The translations under genes and the position numbers were made by a program. The notes below the pieces were generated by a model, which was given only the letters and a program-made list of their open reading frames with translations, made no database searches and had not been told where the DNA came from. From NCBI GenBank assembly GCA_030536165.1, contig JAUNQM010000034.1, positions 1 to 12,427 of the forward strand: 12,427 bases of DNA, given 5' to 3'. Within the stretch, counting starts at the first letter, position 1, and each line of letters opens with the position of its first letter. This stretch comes from Prevotellaceae bacterium. Its GTDB lineage: Bacteria; Bacteroidota; Bacteroidia; Bacteroidales; Bacteroidaceae. This document shows, one piece after another, positions 1-7,280 of this stretch.

Positions 1-24
1 GAAACTTGAAACCCAACTATCACT

Positions 25-1881
25 ATGAAACAATTCCTACTAACAGCAATCATCCTCACTGCATTCGCATGTGAAGCCGCATCGCAGACAGGCTACCCTA
101 TCACACCTGTATCGTTCACCCAGGTAAAGGTAAACGAAGCCTCATTCTGGGGGCAACGACTGAAAGCCAGCCGCGAAGTCACTATCCCACTTGCCTTGAG
201 CAAATGCGAGGAAACAAACCGATACTCAAACTTCTCGAACGCTGCCGCCCACATGAAAGACACCACAAAAGTGTTTGACGTGGTGAAAAACATGGGCTTC
301 CCGTTCGACGACACTGACCCATACAAGACTCTCGAAGGTGTCAGCTATCTGCTTCAGGTGTATCCCGACAAGAAGCTCGATGCCTACGCTGACAGTATCA
401 TAGCCGTCATTGCATCGGGTCAGGAGCCTGACGGATACCTTTACACCGCACGCACACAAAACCCAAATCGCCCTCACAAATGGTCGGGCATGAAGAGATG
501 GAGCGAGGTGGAAGGCGGTTCGCATGAGTTCTACAACCTCGGGCACCTGTGCGAGGCTGCCGTGGCTCATTATTATGCTACAGGCAAGAGGAACTTCCTC
601 GACATCGCCATCCGCTATGCCGACTGCGTCTGCCGTGAGGTCGGCGACAAACCTGGACAGGTTTGCGTAGTGCCCGGACATCAGATTGCCGAGATGGGAC
701 TATGCAAGTTGTATATCGCTACGGGCGACAAGAAATACCTCGACCAAGCCAAGTTCTTCCTCGACAAACGTGGTTATACTCGCGTGAAGAATGCTTATAG
801 CCAGAGCCATAAGCCTGTGCTCGAACAGGACGAAGCCGTTGGGCATGCCGTTCGCGCCGGTTATATGTATGCCGGCATGGCGGATGTTGCTGCACTCACT
901 AAAGATGAAGGCTACATCCGTGCAATAGATAAGATTTGGGAAAACATCGTTACAAAGAAGTTCTATATCACTGGTGGCGTGGGCGCTCGTCACGATGGCG
1001 AGGCATTCGGCAGCAACTACGAACTGCCTAACCTCAGCGCATACTGTGAGACGTGTGCGGCAATAGCCAACGTCTATTTCAACTATCGCCTCTTCCTGCT
1101 CCACGGCGAAAGCAAATACTACGACGCCCTTGAACGCAGCCTCTACAATGCAGTCATCTCTGGCATTTCACTCGACGGCGGCAAGTTCTTCTATCCTAAT
1201 CCGCTCGCTTCCGACGGCAACTATGAGCGCCAGGCATGGTTTGGATGCGCATGCTGCCCATCTAATGTGGCGCGCTTCATCCCTTCTCTGCCACAGTATA
1301 TGTATGCCGTCAAGGACGATGCCGTGTATGTAAACCTCTACAATTCAAGCACTGCCAACCTTCAAGTCAACGGCAAGAAAGTCATTATAGAACAAGAAAC
1401 TAACTATCCGTGGGACGGAAATATCGCGCTCACGATAAAGACTGGAGGCAACTTCAAACTTAAAGTGAGAGTTCCTGGTTGGGCAAAGAACGAGGTTGTG
1501 CCTTCCGACCTCTATGCGTATTCCGACGGAGTAAAGACACATTATTATATATATGTAAACGGGCAGAAAGTATCAAGCGATGAGGTCAACTCCTTTACGC
1601 CCGACGGTTATTGCACCATCGACCGCAAATGGAAACGTGGTGACCGTGTGACTATCTGCCTTGACATGCCTCTGCGTAAAGTAGAAGCCAACAAGCAGGT
1701 AAAAGACGACGACGGGCTGACGGCTGTAGAGCGCGGCCCTATCGTGTATTGTTGGGAAGACGGCACCGATTCGCTTCCTGAATACGGTATTAAAGGACTG
1801 CAATACAAGAACATGACGCTCATACCATACTTTGCCTGGGCACACAAAGGCAAGCGCAAAATGGCGGTTTGGCTTGAATGA
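25..1881 (+). CDS. Secreted GH127 family beta-L-arabinofuranosidase
   Basis: This 618-residue protein is a glycoside hydrolase of family 127, a retaining enzyme that removes beta-L-arabinofuranose from plant glycans and hydroxyproline-rich glycoproteins. The catalytic set known from HypBA1 is visible with the expected spacing: acid/base Glu326 (GEAFG), zinc ligands Glu342 and Cys344 (CETC), and the Cys410-Cys411 pair (ACCPSN), Cys410 being the likely nucleophile. Residues 1-20 are a signal peptide (MKQFLLTAIILTAFA); Cys16 sits in a poor lipobox, so lipoprotein status is uncertain and periplasmic location is likely. The alpha/alpha-barrel spans roughly 35-430, followed by beta-sandwich domains ending in the family-typical IPYFAWAHKG...MAVWL. 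The stretch between VYCWEDG (575-580) and that terminal motif looks shorter than I expect for the family. Only 24 nt precede the start, so upstream partners are outside the window; a polysaccharide-utilisation locus is plausible but not shown. Exact substrate is inferred. Confidence 0.9.
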   Translation: MKQFLLTAIILTAFACEAASQTGYPITPVSFTQVKVNEASFWGQRLKASREVTIPLALSKCEETNRYSNFSNAAAHMKDTTKVFDVVKNMGFPFDDTDPYKTLEGVSYLLQVYPDKKLDAYADSIIAVIASGQEPDGYLYTARTQNPNRPHKWSGMKRWSEVEGGSHEFYNLGHLCEAAVAHYYATGKRNFLDIAIRYADCVCREVGDKPGQVCVVPGHQIAEMGLCKLYIATGDKKYLDQAKFFLDKRGYTRVKNAYSQSHKPVLEQDEAVGHAVRAGYMYAGMADVAALTKDEGYIRAIDKIWENIVTKKFYITGGVGARHDGEAFGSNYELPNLSAYCETCAAIANVYFNYRLFLLHGESKYYDALERSLYNAVISGISLDGGKFFYPNPLASDGNYERQAWFGCACCPSNVARFIPSLPQYMYAVKDDAVYVNLYNSSTANLQVNGKKVIIEQETNYPWDGNIALTIKTGGNFKLKVRVPGWAKNEVVPSDLYAYSDGVKTHYYIYVNGQKVSSDEVNSFTPDGYCTIDRKWKRGDRVTICLDMPLRKVEANKQVKDDDGLTAVERGPIVYCWEDGTDSLPEYGIKGLQYKNMTLIPYFAWAHKGKRKMAVWLE

Positions 1882-1896
1882 TTTTTCTATCAGCCC

Positions 1897-2007
1897 TTCA
1901 CACCTAAGGTGTTTTGCGTGTCACACCTAAGGTGTGAGGGGTGGTAACACCTCAGGTGTGAAAGCAGTTACACCTGAGGTATGAAAAGCTAAACACCTTA
2001 GGTGTGG
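1897..2007 (+). repeat. 111-bp five-unit structured repeat, copy 1
   Basis: Five 13-bp near-palindromes of form ACACCT-N-AGGTGT (centres 1906, 1929, 1953, 1976, 1999) lie 23-24 bp apart. Unit 5 (1993-2006) is the exact 14-nt reverse complement of units 1 (1899-1912) and 2 (1922-1935). Units 3 and 4 form an 11-bp perfect hairpin (1949-1959 with 1970-1980, 10-nt loop). The whole therefore folds as a hairpin nested inside an outer stem. A second copy at 10187-10297 is identical at 108 of 111 positions. The element begins 15 nt after the GH127 stop, so it would lie in its 3' UTR; there is no T-run, so it is not a classical terminator. It may be a dispersed REPIN/MITE-like element or an RNA regulatory structure. 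Confidence 0.85.
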
Positions 2008-2064
2008 CGACCTACAGCAAAGGATAAGTTGCAGTTCGCATTACAATGTCTGCTTAAAGGCAAC

Positions 2065-2094
2065 AAAAAAATCCCCTCCCCAGTAAGGAGAGGG
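2065..2094 (-). terminator. Rho-independent terminator of the PD-(D/E)XK gene
   Basis: Read on the - strand, an 8-bp GC-rich stem (2094-2087 with 2081-2074, one G-T wobble, 5-nt loop) is followed within two bases by seven T residues (2071-2065). It lies about 55 nt beyond the stop of the nuclease-like gene and is the best intrinsic terminator in this part of the window. It has no T-run in the + direction. Confidence 0.75.
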
Positions 2095-2101
2095 TCGTGC
2101 T

Positions 2102-2120
2102 CCCCTCCCTTCGGGAGGGG
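2102..2120. repeat. CCCCTCCC-TTC-GGGAGGGG hairpin
   Basis: A perfect 8-bp GC-rich stem with a 3-nt loop lies between the nuclease stop and its terminator. Its 13-nt core CCCTCCCTTCGGG occurs again in inverse orientation at 3028-3040 on the other side of the nuclease gene. From general familiarity, such C-rich hairpins are frequent intergenic repeats in Bacteroides and Prevotella genomes; that frequency cannot be tested here. Confidence 0.7.
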
Positions 2121-2150
2121 TAAGGGATAGGCTTCTCTAAGTGTAATTGC

Positions 2151-2882
2151 TTACTTCCACTCGTTGAGCATTGCGATGACCTCGCTGCGGAGGTTTGGAG
2201 TTTCGAGGACGTAGAACTTGTCGAGCAATGGGTGGAAGACTACAAGGCGACCTGCCGATACGTTGATGCCGTAGTTCTTCTCTAACAAGTATCGGTACAT
2301 GCTCAGCTGAAGAGCGTAGTGCCAATATGATGTGTCTTGTATTTTTTCTATTGGTCCTAAGCCTGTGACTCCGTAGTGGTTTTTCATGTCAGCCTCACCG
2401 CGGCGAATGAGTTTTTCGCTGCGTTTCCAATCGTAGAGGGTAAACACACCATTCTTCAGTTCGAGGAAATCGAGCGTGCCTGCCACGCCGAAGTCTTCGT
2501 CGTAGAGAGCCCATTCGGTACGATACGGTTCGAGTTGGTATTGTGCAGCAAAGTGTGAGAAGTATGTGCGTATATCGGCTGGCACGTCGCTGATGGAACC
2601 ACCCTTGTAGTAGTTCTCAATCATAGCGTGCATCTCAGTGCCTTTGGCGCGTGCACGTCTGGATTTTTCAGCCCATTCTTCCTTTATAACTTCAGGGGTG
2701 ACGCCTCTTTCTGCGGCTTTCTTTCTTGCCCAGTAGTCGGAATCAAATTCCTTGAAGAACTTGGATATGAGCGTTGTGACTGATATGAGTTCTTTACCGT
2801 TGACGGTATAGATGTGCTCTTCCTCATTGAATTGTATGTTATTATCGCGAGGATGGGCGTTGATTTCGTTGTAGTTTTTCAT
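2151..2882 (-). CDS. PD-(D/E)XK superfamily nuclease-like protein
   Basis: This 243-residue cytoplasmic protein has the ordered motifs of RecB/Cas4-type PD-(D/E)XK nucleases: GTEMH at 81-85 (upstream His), Glu123, GTLDF with Asp138, the catalytic DWK at 151-153, and Gln192...Tyr196 (LQLSMY) of the following helix. All expected active-site residues are present, so it should be a functional metal-dependent nuclease, but substrate and partner are unknown. No helicase, Cas or phage gene is next to it. It is monocistronic: ackA ends about 195 nt upstream and a strong terminator follows. The GC-rich hairpin repeats flanking it on both sides could mean it was inserted as a cassette. Homologous single-domain proteins occur in phages and as chromosomal orphans; I cannot decide between repair, phage-derived or defence roles from sequence alone. 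Confidence 0.8.
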   Translation of the reverse strand: MKNYNEINAHPRDNNIQFNEEEHIYTVNGKELISVTTLISKFFKEFDSDYWARKKAAERGVTPEVIKEEWAEKSRRARAKGTEMHAMIENYYKGGSISDVPADIRTYFSHFAAQYQLEPYRTEWALYDEDFGVAGTLDFLELKNGVFTLYDWKRSEKLIRRGEADMKNHYGVTGLGPIEKIQDTSYWHYALQLSMYRYLLEKNYGINVSAGRLVVFHPLLDKFYVLETPNLRSEVIAMLNEWK

Positions 2883-2942
2883 AAATGGCTTGGGTTACAT
2901 AATTACTATAGACTGGTTGTAGGTTATCTGTTGTGGGGTAGG

Positions 2943-3040
2943 CCCCTCCCTATCCAGCGGCTAAAGCCTCCTTCTTTGTTGACCTAAAGGTCAAGTCGTC
3001 GCAAGCAGAGATACTCAATCTCTGCCCCCCGAAGGGAGGG
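2943..3040. repeat. Branched structured repeat downstream of ackA
   Basis: An outer stem CCCTCCCT/AGGGAGGG (2944-2951 with 3033-3040) encloses three small hairpins: GGCT-AA-AGCC (2959-2968), TTGACCT-AA-AGGTCAA (2979-2994) and an 8-bp stem GCAGAGAT/ATCTCTGC with a 5-nt loop (3005-3025). It occupies the ackA 3' flank (2883-3076), which holds no gene. It lacks a T-run in either direction, so a terminator role is uncertain. The shared CCCTCCCTTCGGG core relates it to the hairpin at 2102-2120. Confidence 0.6.
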
Positions 3041-3076
3041 AACAAATAACCTAAAACCAATAGCCAAAAACCGTTA

Positions 3077-4273
3077 TTATTTTGCCAGGGCGAGAGTGTC
3101 CTTTGCTATTACGAGTTCTTCATCTGTAGGGATACATACGACTGTAACCTTTGAATCAGGTGTTGAAAGGATAGCTTCTTCGCCATGTATTAGATTATTC
3201 TTTTCTTTATCGAGCTTTATTCCGAGGAATTCCATGTTTTCGCAAACGGCTTCACGCACTGACGACTGGTTCTCGCCTACGCCTGCTGTGAACACGAGGA
3301 TATCAACGCCGCCCATTGCTGCAGCGTATGCACCGATGTACTTCTTGATGCGATAGTGGTACATCTGGAGTGCAAGCTGTGCTCTCTTGTTGCCGCTTGT
3401 GGCTGCGCTGAATACATCACGCATGTCAGATGAAAGGCCTGAGATACCAAGAAGTCCACTCTTCTTGTTGAGAAGGTTAGAGAGTTCTGCGCTTGTGAGT
3501 CCGAGTTTGTCTTGAATGTAAGTGAGTGCACCGCCGTCAACATCGCCGCTGCGAGTACCCATCATGAGTCCTTCAAGTGGAGTGAGACCCATAGAAGTGT
3601 CAAGGCATTTGCCGTTGAGGACAGCAGCGAGTGAGCCGCCATTGCCTACGTGGCAAGTGATGACTTTCTTCTGCGAAGCATCTACTCCGAGGTATTCGCA
3701 TGCACGAGCCGACACGTAGCGGTGTGATGTGCCGTGGAAACCATAACGGCGAACTGTATATTTCTCATAGAGTTCGTATGGAAGTGCATACATGTATGCG
3801 TAATCTGGCATTGTCTGATGGAAAGCTGTATCGAACACACCTACTTGTGGAAGGTTAGGCATAAGTTCCGTTACAGCTGCAACACCTTTGAGGTTTGCTG
3901 GGTTGTGAAGTGGTGCAAGGTCGTTGCACGCTTCCATCTGGCGAATGACTTCGTCGGTGATGAGCACACTCTTGTTAAACTTCTCGCCACCATGAACGAG
4001 ACGATGACCAACGGCTGTGATTTCGCTTAAGTCCTTGATTGCTCCTATCTCTGGGTCGGTGAGGCATTCGAAGATGAACTTAACGCCTGCGGTGTGCTCA
4101 GGTATGTCGCGCATGAGCTTACGCTTCTCACCGCCTGGCAACTTGACTATGTTGAACGACTCTGGCATTCCTACTCTCTCAATACCGCCTGCTGCCATGA
4201 CAGACTGGTCTTCCATGTTGTAGAGTTTATATTTGATTGATGAACTTCCGCAGTTCAATACTAATATTTTCAT
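3077..4273 (-). CDS. ackA: Acetate kinase
   Basis: Acetate kinase interconverts acetyl phosphate plus ADP with acetate plus ATP, the energy-yielding last step of acetate fermentation. At 398 residues it has full family length. Signature 1 (LVLNCGSSSIKY, from residue 4) and signature 2 around 203-214 (ITCHVGNGGSLA) are present. Residues aligning with the well-studied Methanosarcina enzyme fall at nearly the same numbers: Asn7, Arg91, Asp148, His180, Arg241, and Glu385 near the C-terminus. The nucleotide-binding segment FTAGVGEN (328-335) is intact. The gene starts 24 nt after pta and is very probably co-transcribed with it. No intrinsic terminator with a T-run follows it; the structured repeat at 2943-3040 is the only strong secondary structure downstream. 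Confidence 0.97.
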   Translation of the reverse strand: MKILVLNCGSSSIKYKLYNMEDQSVMAAGGIERVGMPESFNIVKLPGGEKRKLMRDIPEHTAGVKFIFECLTDPEIGAIKDLSEITAVGHRLVHGGEKFNKSVLITDEVIRQMEACNDLAPLHNPANLKGVAAVTELMPNLPQVGVFDTAFHQTMPDYAYMYALPYELYEKYTVRRYGFHGTSHRYVSARACEYLGVDASQKKVITCHVGNGGSLAAVLNGKCLDTSMGLTPLEGLMMGTRSGDVDGGALTYIQDKLGLTSAELSNLLNKKSGLLGISGLSSDMRDVFSAATSGNKRAQLALQMYHYRIKKYIGAYAAAMGGVDILVFTAGVGENQSSVREAVCENMEFLGIKLDKEKNNLIHGEEAILSTPDSKVTVVCIPTDEELVIAKDTLALAK

Positions 4274-4297
4274 AATGTATTCGATTTTTCTTTGGTT

Positions 4298-5308
4298 TTA
4301 CTTCTTTGCATCCATTGCCTGGCATGCTGTGATGGCAACAAGATTGTAGATGTCGTCAACAGAGCATCCGCGTGAAAGGTCATTGACAGGCTTTGCAATA
4401 CCTTGCAAGATAGGACCTATGGCAATGGCTTCGCCGAGGCGCTGAACAAGTTTGTAGCTGATGTTTCCCACTTCGAGGTTTGGATAAACGAGCACGTTTG
4501 CCTTGCCTGCAATGTCGCTGCCTGGAGCCTTGCTTGCACCTACGCTTGGCACGAGTGCTGCATCTGCCTGAAGTTCACCGTCAATCTTAAGTTCTGGAGC
4601 AAGTTCCTTTGCAAGTTTTGTTGCCTCGACAACCTTGTCAACCACTTCGTGCTTAGCACTTCCCTTGGTTGAGAAACTGAGCATGGCAACTCTTGGATCA
4701 GCAAAGCCAGCAACGCTCTTTGCTGTCTGTGCTGTACATACAGCAATCTGTGCAAGCTGGTTAGCATCAGGCATAGGAGTAACTGCCACGTCACCGACAA
4801 CGAGTACACCGTTCTCGCCATACTGCGGTTGCTTTGTGATGAGAAGCATTGCTCCGCTGACACAAGTGATGCCAGGAGCAGTCTTTATAATCTGGAGAGC
4901 AGGACGGAGAGTTTCGCCTGTGGTGCTGAGAGCGCCAGAAATCTGACCGTCAGCATCACCGCTCTTGATAATCATACATCCCAAATAGAGAGGGTTCTTC
5001 ACTAACTTGCGAGCCTCGTCTATTGTCATTCCCTTCTTCTTACGCAACTCAGCAAGAGCCTGTGCGTATTCCTCCGACTTGTCGAAGTTCTCTGGGTCGA
5101 TGAGAGTGGCCTTGCCAATGTTGGTGAGGCCGCATTTCTCAGCCAAGGCATTCACTTTGGCTGGATTACCTATAAGTATTAGTTCTGCGACCTTGTCAGC
5201 CAATACACGGTCGGCAGCTCTAAGTGTTCGCTCCTCTTCTGCTTCAGGGAGCACGATGCGCTGAAGATTACCTTTCGCGCGTTCAATGATTGATTGTACT
5301 AAATCCAT
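4298..5308 (-). CDS. pta: Phosphate acetyltransferase (short form)
   Basis: Phosphotransacetylase converts acetyl-CoA and phosphate to acetyl phosphate and CoA, supplying the substrate of the adjacent AckA. The 336-residue length is that of the class I enzyme, which lacks the N-terminal DRTGG regulatory domain of the long form. Conserved segments include IVLPEAEEERTLRAA (18-32), SGDADGQISGA (116-126), and the ATP/CoA-region motif KGSAKHE (215-221), with GPILQGIAKPVNDLSRG (298-314) near the end. The start codon at 5308 lies 44 nt after the cdaA stop; I found no TAnnTTTG-type promoter or terminator in that gap, so read-through from folP-cdaA is possible, although an unrecognised promoter inside cdaA cannot be excluded. 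Confidence 0.96.
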   Translation of the reverse strand: MDLVQSIIERAKGNLQRIVLPEAEEERTLRAADRVLADKVAELILIGNPAKVNALAEKCGLTNIGKATLIDPENFDKSEEYAQALAELRKKKGMTIDEARKLVKNPLYLGCMIIKSGDADGQISGALSTTGETLRPALQIIKTAPGITCVSGAMLLITKQPQYGENGVLVVGDVAVTPMPDANQLAQIAVCTAQTAKSVAGFADPRVAMLSFSTKGSAKHEVVDKVVEATKLAKELAPELKIDGELQADAALVPSVGASKAPGSDIAGKANVLVYPNLEVGNISYKLVQRLGEAIAIGPILQGIAKPVNDLSRGCSVDDIYNLVAITACQAMDAKK

Positions 5309-5352
5309 TGTTTTTTTGCTAATATATTAATGTGTCTATCTATTCTTGAATA

Positions 5353-6123
5353 CTACTTCTTCATTTCCTCTATTATAGTCTTTTCAAGTTCTTCAGCGGT
5401 TAGGTTCAGTTTGAAGATGCCCTTGATGCACATTGATATTGCACCTGTCTCCTCCGACACTATGATTGACACCGCATCGCTACGCTCTGATACTCCTTTC
5501 GCTGCACGGTGGCGAAGACCGAGATACTTAGGTATTTCCGTGTCGGACGAAAGTGGAAGTATGCATCCCACAGCCTTGATGCGATGGTCGCTGATGACCA
5601 TTGCTCCATCGTGGAGTGGGGAGTTCTTGAAGAAGATATTTTCTATCAAGCGTTGGTTTATTTTGGCGTCGATAGCATCACCGCTGGCTACAATGTCGTC
5701 GAGATGCACATTACGCTCAAGCACGATCAAAGCACCAATCTTCTTGCGGCTCATGGTCATTGTTGCCGCAACTACGGCTGCAATGTTATCGAGGCTTACC
5801 TTCTTGTCGCCTCTGTTACGAAACAGGAATCGCATGAATCCTGAACGCTGTGACGAGCCAAGATTGTAGAAGAATCTGCGCACCTCGTCCTGGAATATCA
5901 CCACAAGGGCAATGATACCGGCACTTGCCAGTTTGTCGAGTATCGTGCCGAGGAGTTTCATTTGCAATACTCTCGACACAATAAGCCAAACAAGGGCAAA
6001 GATAATGATGCCGACGAAGATATTCAGCGAGCGCGAATTCCTCATCAGTCGGTAGCAATAGAAAAGCACTAACGCTACACAGATTATATCTATTATGTCA
6101 ATTATACCAAACGAGAATGGCAT
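5353..6123 (-). CDS. cdaA: Membrane diadenylate cyclase CdaA (DacA)
   Basis: CdaA condenses two ATP molecules into cyclic di-AMP, a second messenger for osmotic and cell-wall homeostasis. The 256-residue protein has three N-terminal transmembrane helices (about 7-25, 34-52 and 60-78) and a cytoplasmic DAC (DisA_N) domain. The domain shows GALIVLER (130-137), the catalytic DGA (172-174) in NSPLHDGAMVI, and RHRAA (204-208). The residue before RHR is Leu instead of the Thr seen in many Firmicutes enzymes, which I believe is common in Bacteroidetes homologues. The gene starts 24 nt after folP. In Firmicutes cdaA travels with cdaR-glmM; here the partner is folP, the usual Bacteroidetes arrangement, and no cdaR-like gene is present. 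Active-site motifs are intact. Confidence 0.95.
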   Translation of the reverse strand: MPFSFGIIDIIDIICVALVLFYCYRLMRNSRSLNIFVGIIIFALVWLIVSRVLQMKLLGTILDKLASAGIIALVVIFQDEVRRFFYNLGSSQRSGFMRFLFRNRGDKKVSLDNIAAVVAATMTMSRKKIGALIVLERNVHLDDIVASGDAIDAKINQRLIENIFFKNSPLHDGAMVISDHRIKAVGCILPLSSDTEIPKYLGLRHRAAKGVSERSDAVSIIVSEETGAISMCIKGIFKLNLTAEELEKTIIEEMKK

Positions 6124-6147
6124 GTATGTAATTTACTATTTGACAAT

Positions 6148-6933
6148 TTACAACTTACAAAACAACCTCACCACCTGCTTTGCCTCGGCTACGTCGTGCA
6201 CGCGGAGGATGCTTGCACCTTTTGTCAATGCGATGGTGTTTAATGCTGTGGTGCTGTTTAGTGCCTCTGAAGGCGAAATGTCGAGTGTGCGGTATATCAT
6301 CGACTTGCGCGAAACTCCTACCACAACAGGCAACTCCATGCAGAGCAATTTGTTAAGTTCTGACATTATGAGGAAGTCTCCATCGTGCGTCTTACCAAAC
6401 CCAAACCCAGGGTCGAGTAGTATGTCCTTCTGCCCAAGATTGCGAAGTTCGAGCACCTTTGCAGAAAACGACAACAGCGTGTCGTACATATTCTTCTGCT
6501 GCGAAGTCAGGATGTAAGGCACACCAGCCTCCGCCACGACGCGGAACATACCTTCATCAGCACCTTCCGACACGTCGTTTATGATGTCGGCACCATATTC
6601 CTCGATGCTTCTACACGCTATGCTTGCACGGAAGGTATCGACAGATATCACGGCTTCAGGCATTTCGCGACGGATTGCCCTCAAGGCAAAACAGAGACGT
6701 GCCCATTCCTCTTCCTCGCTTGCTGGCTGAGAATCAGGACGTGTCGAGCATGCTCCGACGTCAATGACATCACCCCCCTGCGCAAGAATTTCCTCCGCAC
6801 GGGTCAATATCTCCTTTTCTGTCTGCACACGCGAGCCATCGTAGAACGAGTCAGGGGTAACATTGAGAATGCCCATCACCTTCGGCTCGTCCAAGTCCAT
6901 CAATTTACCTTTTATATTCAGCGTATAATGCAT
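6148..6933 (-). CDS. folP: Dihydropteroate synthase
   Basis: FolP joins 6-hydroxymethyl-dihydropterin diphosphate with p-aminobenzoate in folate synthesis and is the sulfonamide target. Motifs in order, numbered from the chosen start: MGILNVTPDSF (20-30), DVGACSTRP (61-69), SVDTF, INDVS, LLDPGFGFGKT and the phosphate-binding GVSRKS, then LRVHDV near the C-terminus. The frame is open to an ATG at 6954, but the predicted -7 box (6941-6948) would then lie inside the coding sequence. The ATG at 6933 (MHYTLNIKGKLMDL) keeps an N-terminal LNIKGKL strand that resembles family members and is preferred, giving 261 residues; 6900 (MDLDEP) is the alternative. The start at 6933 would make the mRNA leaderless or nearly so. 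First gene of the probable folP-cdaA-pta-ackA transcript. Confidence 0.93.
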   Translation of the reverse strand: MHYTLNIKGKLMDLDEPKVMGILNVTPDSFYDGSRVQTEKEILTRAEEILAQGGDVIDVGACSTRPDSQPASEEEEWARLCFALRAIRREMPEAVISVDTFRASIACRSIEEYGADIINDVSEGADEGMFRVVAEAGVPYILTSQQKNMYDTLLSFSAKVLELRNLGQKDILLDPGFGFGKTHDGDFLIMSELNKLLCMELPVVVGVSRKSMIYRTLDISPSEALNSTTALNTIALTKGASILRVHDVAEAKQVVRLFCKL

Positions 6934-6940
6934 CAAATTG

Positions 6941-6971
6941 CAAAGATAGTGCAAATCGAAGACAATACAAA
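6941..6971 (-). promoter_or_regulatory. Bacteroidetes-type promoter for folP
   Basis: On the - strand TTTG (6971-6968) is separated by 19 nt from TATCTTTG (6948-6941), an exact match to the Bacteroidetes sigma-ABfr consensus TTTG-N19-21-TAnnTTTG. Transcription would begin near 6934-6937, directly at the folP start codon at 6933. The -7 box overlaps the left copy of a 14-nt direct repeat (6942-6955). Confidence 0.65.
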
Positions 6972-7266
6972 GAAAAAGGCAAAGTTTTTTTTAATTTTAT
7001 TTCCGAAACAACGACAAACCGAGAGGCATCAAGCTTGCTTGAACAATCGTGCAATCGAGAGCAGAGGCAAAGCTTGCTTTGACTATGCCGAAAGCAGCCG
7101 ATTGAAAAGGATACTTAATGCCAGAGGTGCGAACCGATGGAGCAGCGAGAGCAGAAAGCTAACTTGTTAGCATTATGCCGAGTCGTGACAGAGGAAGACG
7201 GGAGCCAAGGAGGAAGACGGAACGTCAAACGCAGCCTATCTTGCGCAAAGCGAAAGATAGTGCAAA
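6942..7266. repeat. Degenerate hairpin-repeat block with 14-nt direct repeats at its ends
   Basis: AAAGATAGTGCAAA occurs at 6942-6955 and again at 7253-7266. Between these lie variants of the motif GTGC(A)AATCGAGAGCAGA (from 7049 and, more diverged, 7127). There are also three 14-nt hairpins of identical shape, each a 6-bp stem with a TT loop: 7029-7042, 7068-7081 and 7158-7171. The last two are followed by ATGCCGA. A fourth hairpin at 7236-7260 pairs CTATCTT with AAGATAG around an inner CGC/GCG. No protein gene is supported in this block. It resembles a family of intergenic repeats seen in Bacteroidales genomes, apparently several decayed units side by side. Function unknown. Confidence 0.6.
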
Positions 7267-7280
7267 ATCACATAACACAC

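Noticed and set aside
226..681. 151-codon - strand frame inside the GH127 gene
   Set aside because: Antisense shadow of a well-supported GH127 coding region with no domain signal of its own.
1897..2007. CRISPR-like array of short repeats
   Set aside because: Units are only 13 bp with 10-11 bp intervals, the intervals are identical in the second copy rather than unique, and there are no cas genes.
1897..2007. Rho-independent terminator for GH127
   Set aside because: The stems are strong but are not followed by a T-run, and the same element lies upstream of a gene in its second copy.
5330..5869. 179-codon + strand open frame
   Set aside because: It is a shadow of cdaA, whose DAC-domain motifs are unmistakable on the other strand.
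6934..6954. folP start at 6954
   Set aside because: The predicted -7 element would be within the coding sequence, and similarity to the family starts only at the second Met.
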